A program made the position numbers and the translations under genes. Shown here piece by piece: positions 60,776-64,000 of a stretch of 64,000 bases of DNA. The DNA comes from Alkalicoccus urumqiensis (GTDB taxonomy: Bacteria > Bacillota > Bacilli > Bacillales > Salisediminibacteriaceae), in NCBI RefSeq assembly GCF_002993335.1, contig NZ_PVNS01000010.1:1-64000 (forward strand). The letters run 5' to 3'. The number at the start of each line of letters is the position of its first letter. Position 1 is the first letter of the stretch. A model generated the notes under the pieces. It searched no databases, had not been told where the DNA came from, and was given only the letters and a program-made list of their open reading frames with translations.

Positions 60776-61084
60776 ATGTCAGAAATTGAAATCAAACAGC
60801 CAGGGGATGACAATAAAATCGTCATTCCGGACGAAAACGGCGATGAGCACCTATTCGAAATTTTGTTTACATTCGATGTAGACAGTACTGAAAAGTCGTA
60901 CATGGTTCTTGCTCCGGAAGGCAGCCAGACCGATGATACGGAAGAAGTCGAAGTACACGCATTCCGCTATGAAGAAAATGAAAATGAAGAACTCTCCCTC
61001 TTCCCGATCGATACCGAAGAAGAGTGGGACATGGTGGAAGAACTGCTGAATACATTCAGCGGAGAAGAAGATGAAGTAGAATAA
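60776..61084 (+). CDS. yrzB: DUF1292 protein (YrzB)
   Basis: A 102-aa very acidic protein; the family pattern is IVIPDENGDEHLFEILFTF, YMVLAP and VHAFRYEENENEELSLFPID, ending in WDMVEELLNTF. Function unknown. TAAGGAGG precedes the ATG 12 bases after ruvX. Closes the yrzL-ruvX-yrzB operon at a strong terminator. Confidence 0.9.
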   Translation: MSEIEIKQPGDDNKIVIPDENGDEHLFEILFTFDVDSTEKSYMVLAPEGSQTDDTEEVEVHAFRYEENENEELSLFPIDTEEEWDMVEELLNTFSGEEDEVE

Positions 61085-61103
61085 CCTCCCGCACCGGGAG
61101 CCG

Positions 61104-61133
61104 GACAGAAGCCCAGCGCTTCTGTCTTTTTTT
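61104..61133 (+). terminator. Terminator of yrzL-ruvX-yrzB
   Basis: GACAGAAGC pairs perfectly with GCTTCTGTC around CCAGC, followed by seven T. Confidence 0.92.
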
Positions 61134-61277
61134 GATCATCCGCAGGAAGGGCGGATCAATGGATAAATTGTGGAGAAGTGGGTAACATTTCAGGTATTCA
61201 TGGGAAGAATCACGATGGACCCACTGCGATTTGATCCGGTTTGATGTATAATATTTGTTGGGAAGGAGTGGGGGAGT

Positions 61278-62405
61278 TTGAGCGACTTAACGAAAGAACA
61301 GAAAAAAGAGATGAAACGGGAGAAATACCGGCAGAAAATAGAGAGGCGGAAAAGGGAAGCAGGAGCAGTGCGGAAAATTGTCTTTACCATTTTTGCTGTA
61401 GTGCTGCTCACGCTGACAGCGGTGGCTTTTGGTTCCTACCAGTATGTCACCGCGTCCCTCGGCCCAAAGGAAGAAGCAAGTTCAGAAACGATCGAAGTTG
61501 AAGTGCCGATCGGCTCCAATGTAGATTCGATCGCAGAACTGCTGGAAGAAGAAGGTGTCATTGACAGCGCCATGATGTTCCGGCTGTATGTGCGGTTCCA
61601 GTCAGAAAGCGGCTTTCAGGCAGGAACGTATGAATTGTCTCCTTCCATGGGGGCGGACGACATCATCGCACAGCTGAAAGAAGGCCGTGTGTATGAAGAA
61701 TTTGTCTTATCCTTCACGATTCCGGAAGGCTGGTGGATAGAGGAAATGGCCCACCGTATTGCAGCGGAGACTGAAGTGACTGCTGTCGAATTTATGGAAA
61801 CTGCGAGAAATCAGGATTTTGTCGTGCAGATGATTAACCGCTATCCGATGCTCTCAGAGGAAGTATTGGATGAGGATATCCGTTATCCGCTGGAAGGGTA
61901 TTTATTCCCGGCACGGTATGATTTTACGGAAGAAGATGTCACTGCTCAGGAAATCATGACAGCAATGCTTGACCGGATGCAGGAAGAAGTGAGTGCTGCG
62001 ATAGGACCGGAAAGTGAAACGTCTCCTCATGAGCTTCTTACAAAAGCATCGATTATTGAGGCGGAAAGTGCCGGCGATGATGAACGGGAGACGGTTTCCG
62101 GTGTCATTGATAACAGGCTGGACGTTTCGATGCAGCTTCAGATGGACCCGACGGCCGTATATGCCCACGGAGAGCGAAAGTCACGTGTATTGAATGAGGA
62201 TCTGGAAATAGACAGCCCGTACAACACGTACCAGAATGGCGGGCTGCCGATCGGTCCGATCAGCAACCCGGGAGCGGCCTCCATCCAGGCTGCCGCTTCA
62301 CCGGAGGATCACAACTATCTATACTTCTACCACTCTCCGAACGGAGACTCGTACTTTAATGAAACGCTCGCGGAGCACAATGAAGACGTCGGCCGCTACC
62401 AGTAA
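61278..62405 (+). CDS. mltG: MltG, endolytic murein transglycosylase
   Basis: A 375-aa protein with a basic cytoplasmic segment (KEMKREKYRQKIERRK), one membrane helix (about 33-55), a LysM-like region and a YceG catalytic domain. The catalytic Glu is in ASIIEAESAGDDERE, with DPTAVYAHG and YNTYQNGGLPIGPISNPG typical of MltG. It cleaves nascent glycan strands to set their length. TTG start at 61278 with AAGGAGTGGGGG upstream. The large acidic surface fits the halophile profile. trmR follows. Confidence 0.92.
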   Translation: MSDLTKEQKKEMKREKYRQKIERRKREAGAVRKIVFTIFAVVLLTLTAVAFGSYQYVTASLGPKEEASSETIEVEVPIGSNVDSIAELLEEEGVIDSAMMFRLYVRFQSESGFQAGTYELSPSMGADDIIAQLKEGRVYEEFVLSFTIPEGWWIEEMAHRIAAETEVTAVEFMETARNQDFVVQMINRYPMLSEEVLDEDIRYPLEGYLFPARYDFTEEDVTAQEIMTAMLDRMQEEVSAAIGPESETSPHELLTKASIIEAESAGDDERETVSGVIDNRLDVSMQLQMDPTAVYAHGERKSRVLNEDLEIDSPYNTYQNGGLPIGPISNPGAASIQAAASPEDHNYLYFYHSPNGDSYFNETLAEHNEDVGRYQ

Positions 62406-62478
62406 AGCGGAGCTTTACAGTGCCTCATGTACCGTGGTACACTATTTCGCGGCTATATGAAAGAAGAGAGAGGAAGAG

Positions 62479-63129
62479 ATGATGGACCATCAGCAGACAA
62501 AGACGTCCGACTACCTGCATTCGCTGCTTCCGGAACAAGTCGGCCTTCTCCGTGAATTGGAAGAAAAAGCCCGCGCAGAAGGAATTCCGATCATGGACCC
62601 GGAGGGGATGCATACGCTCGTGACGCTACTTGGTATTCATAAACCTTCACGTATACTGGAGATCGGAACAGCCATCGGCTATTCCGGTCTCCGCATGCTG
62701 TCGGCACTACCGGATGCTCATCTTGTAACCATTGAGCGCGATGCAGAGCGTGCGGAAACGGCCCGGGCTGTGTTTGAGCGGAGCGGGACAGAAGAGCGTG
62801 TGACACTGCTCGAAGCCGATGCGCTGGAAGCCGCTCCCCGGGCTGCTGCTTATGCTCCGTTTGATGTACTGTTTATCGATGCGGCAAAAGGCCAGTATGA
62901 GAAGTACTTTCAAATGTACGAGCCGCTTCTTCAGCACGGCGGTCTGATTCTGTCGGACAATGTGCTGTTTAAAGGGTTCGTGGCTGAAGAGCAGATGCCG
63001 GAAAGCCGCAGAATCCGCAGTATGACGAAGCGCCTGCAGGCATTTAATGAAATGATGATGCAGGACCCCCGGTTTGATTCCACGCTGCTCCCGGTAGGAG
63101 ACGGCCTGATGGTATCCCGAAAAAAATAA
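62479..63129 (+). CDS. trmR: TrmR, tRNA 5-hydroxyuridine methyltransferase (O-methyltransferase)
   Basis: A 216-aa SAM-dependent O-methyltransferase. SAM loop [27 protein letters not shown], metal-site [16 protein letters not shown] and [12 protein letters not shown]. subtilis TrmR (YrrM) methylates 5-hydroxyuridine-34 to 5-methoxyuridine in tRNA. AGAGAGGAAGAG precedes the tandem ATG. The hydroxylase genes trhP1-trhP2 (yrrN-yrrO) that follow in B. subtilis are missing; udk comes next. Confidence 0.85.
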   Translation: MMDHQQTKTSDYLHSLLPEQVGLLRELEEKARAEGIPIMDPEGMHTLVTLLGIHKPSRILEIGTAIGYSGLRMLSALPDAHLVTIERDAERAETARAVFERSGTEERVTLLEADALEAAPRAAAYAPFDVLFIDAAKGQYEKYFQMYEPLLQHGGLILSDNVLFKGFVAEEQMPESRRIRSMTKRLQAFNEMMMQDPRFDSTLLPVGDGLMVSRKK

Positions 63130-63172
63130 TCCCCGACGGCGGGAGATGATGGACGGAAAGGATTTAGTGATT

Positions 63173-63808
63173 ATGCAGAAAAAACCTATCATTATCGGTG
63201 TCGCCGGCGGCTCCGGCTCAGGGAAAACGACGGTGGCTCATGAAGTCTATCGTCAATTTCCTGCGGAATCGATCCTCATGATCGAACAGGATGCCTACTA
63301 CAGAAATCAGACGCACCTGCCGATGGAAGAGCGGCTGAAGACAAATTATGACCATCCACTAGCTTTTGACAACGATCTTCTATTAGAGCATCTGCACCTG
63401 CTCGGGGAAGGGAGAGCTGTGGAGAAGCCGGTATACGACTATGCGAATCATACCCGTGCCGAAGAAACGATTCACGTGGAGCCGCGGGACGTGATCATTC
63501 TCGAGGGCATCATGATTTTAGAAGACGACAGGCTCCGGGAAATGATGGATATAAAGCTGTTTGTCGATACGGATTCCGATATGCGGATTATACGCCGTCT
63601 GCTGCGCGATATTAATGAACGCGGCAGAACGATCGATTCCGTCATAGACCAGTACACTGCTGTAGTACGGCCGATGCACCTGCAGTTCATTGAACCGACA
63701 AAGCGGTACGCAGATATTATCGTGCCGGAAGGCGGGCACAATCAGGTGGCGATCGATTTGATGGTAACGAAGATCAAAACGATCCTGGAAGAAAAATCGA
63801 TGCTGTAA
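63173..63808 (+). CDS. udk: Udk, uridine kinase
   Basis: A 211-aa pyrimidine salvage kinase phosphorylating uridine and cytidine. P-loop [16 protein letters not shown] near the N terminus, [27 protein letters not shown] and [17 protein letters not shown] follow B. subtilis Udk closely. ATG 63173 is chosen by homology; AAAGGA lies 11 bases before it and an in-frame GTG at 63167 is closer to that site. Followed by a strong promoter rather than directly by greA. Confidence 0.93.
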   Translation: MQKKPIIIGVAGGSGSGKTTVAHEVYRQFPAESILMIEQDAYYRNQTHLPMEERLKTNYDHPLAFDNDLLLEHLHLLGEGRAVEKPVYDYANHTRAEETIHVEPRDVIILEGIMILEDDRLREMMDIKLFVDTDSDMRIIRRLLRDINERGRTIDSVIDQYTAVVRPMHLQFIEPTKRYADIIVPEGGHNQVAIDLMVTKIKTILEEKSML

Positions 63809-63813
63809 ATCAG

Positions 63814-63842
63814 TTGGCATTTCACTGATTTTTCTTTATAAT
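63814..63842 (+). promoter_or_regulatory. Strong SigA promoter after udk
   Basis: TTGGCA (63814-63819), exactly 17 bases, TATAAT (63837-63842). Transcript start near 63849. Confidence 0.8.
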
Positions 63843-63848
63843 AGCACG

Positions 63849-64000
63849 TATACCTGCAGGTTCGAAGTAAATGACCAGCGATAACTGCGCTCAGACGTCT
63901 CCGGTCCGGAGGCAGTTTGGGCGTTTACCCGTTTTATTATGACCTCTTTTTAAGCTTACGGGCCGTTTCCAATGAAGCGGACCCGTTTTCGTAAATAGTC
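63849..64000 (+). ncRNA. Structured RNA or leader at the window edge (partial)
   Basis: After the promoter the RNA can form a nested hairpin: GTAAA (63867-63871) with TTTAC (63924-63928), AACTGC (63883-63888) with GCAGTT (63912-63917) and CTCCGG (63899-63904) with CCGGAG (63906-63911). A second hairpin, ACGGGCCGTTTC with GAAGCGGACCCGT, followed by TTTTCG near 63958-63990 looks like a terminator. No ORF with a ribosome site is seen. In B. subtilis greA follows udk, so this may be its leader or a free small RNA. Confidence 0.45.

Overview
The window is chromosomal DNA of a spore-forming member of the Bacillaceae. Gene content and order follow Bacillus subtilis in long blocks (yhaO-yhaN; prsA/scoC/serC/hit/ecsAB/yhaA; pbpF-hemEHY; spo0B-obg-pheB-pheA; yebC-ruvAB-queA-tgt-yajC-comN-secDF; recJ-apt-relA-dtd-hisS-aspS; rarA-cymR-iscS-mnmA-yrrB-recD2; alaS-yrzL-yrrK-yrzB-mltG-trmR-udk). 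Many extracytoplasmic proteins are strongly acidic (the PrsA linker is mostly Glu/Pro/Asn), which suggests a halophilic or haloalkaliphilic relative such as Alkalicoccus or Salsuginibacillus; that genus-level guess is inference only. I saw no prophage, transposase, CRISPR array, rRNA or tRNA gene.

Layout. 1-750: non-coding start with two hairpins, a 21-bp-period degenerate tandem repeat and one small ORF. 0.8-5.2 kb: thioesterase, yhzD, yhaO-yhaN. 5.3-7.4 kb: cssRS secretion-stress two-component system. 7.5-13.4 kb: mostly minus strand, with prsA foldase, scoC regulator, serC and hit. 13.5-17.7 kb: ecsAB transporter, M20 amidohydrolase, ccdA. 17.9-23.7 kb: pbpF and the coproporphyrin-dependent haem genes hemE-hemH-hemY. 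24-25 kb: a ureohydrolase with an altered metal site. 25-28.3 kb: spo0B, obg, pheB, pheA. 28.4-33.2 kb: yebC, ruvA, ruvB, a DUF2905 gene, queA, tgt. 33.4-38.8 kb: yajC, popT, comN, separate secD and secF, a CDF transporter and a LapA-like protein. 39-48.1 kb: recJ, apt, relA, dtd, T-box, hisS, aspS. 48.2-50.5 kb: candidate 6S RNA, small membrane protein, rarA. 50.6-57 kb: yczE-like, cymR, iscS, mnmA, TPR protein, recD2. 57-63.8 kb: T-box, alaS, ireB-type, ruvX, DUF1292, mltG, trmR, udk. 63.8-64 kb: a strong promoter followed by a foldable RNA cut by the window edge.

How the genes work together. A protein-export theme recurs: CssRS senses misfolded secreted protein, PrsA folds it, ScoC and EcsAB modulate exoprotein production, and YajC with SecD/SecF assist the Sec translocon. 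A second theme is tRNA supply and modification (queA, tgt, dtd, hisS, aspS, alaS, iscS, mnmA, trmR), with two T-box riboswitches coupling synthetase expression to tRNA charging. A third is DNA repair and recombination (yhaO/yhaN, ruvAB, recJ, rarA, recD2, ruvX).

The points most worth a second look are the 21-bp repeat field near the start, the hisS-aspS T-box whose specifier lines up as AAC overlapping CAC, the ureohydrolase Asp-to-Cys change at a metal-ligand position, unfused secD/secF with an attenuator-like leader, promoters nested over the stop codons of upstream genes, and the structured RNA after udk.
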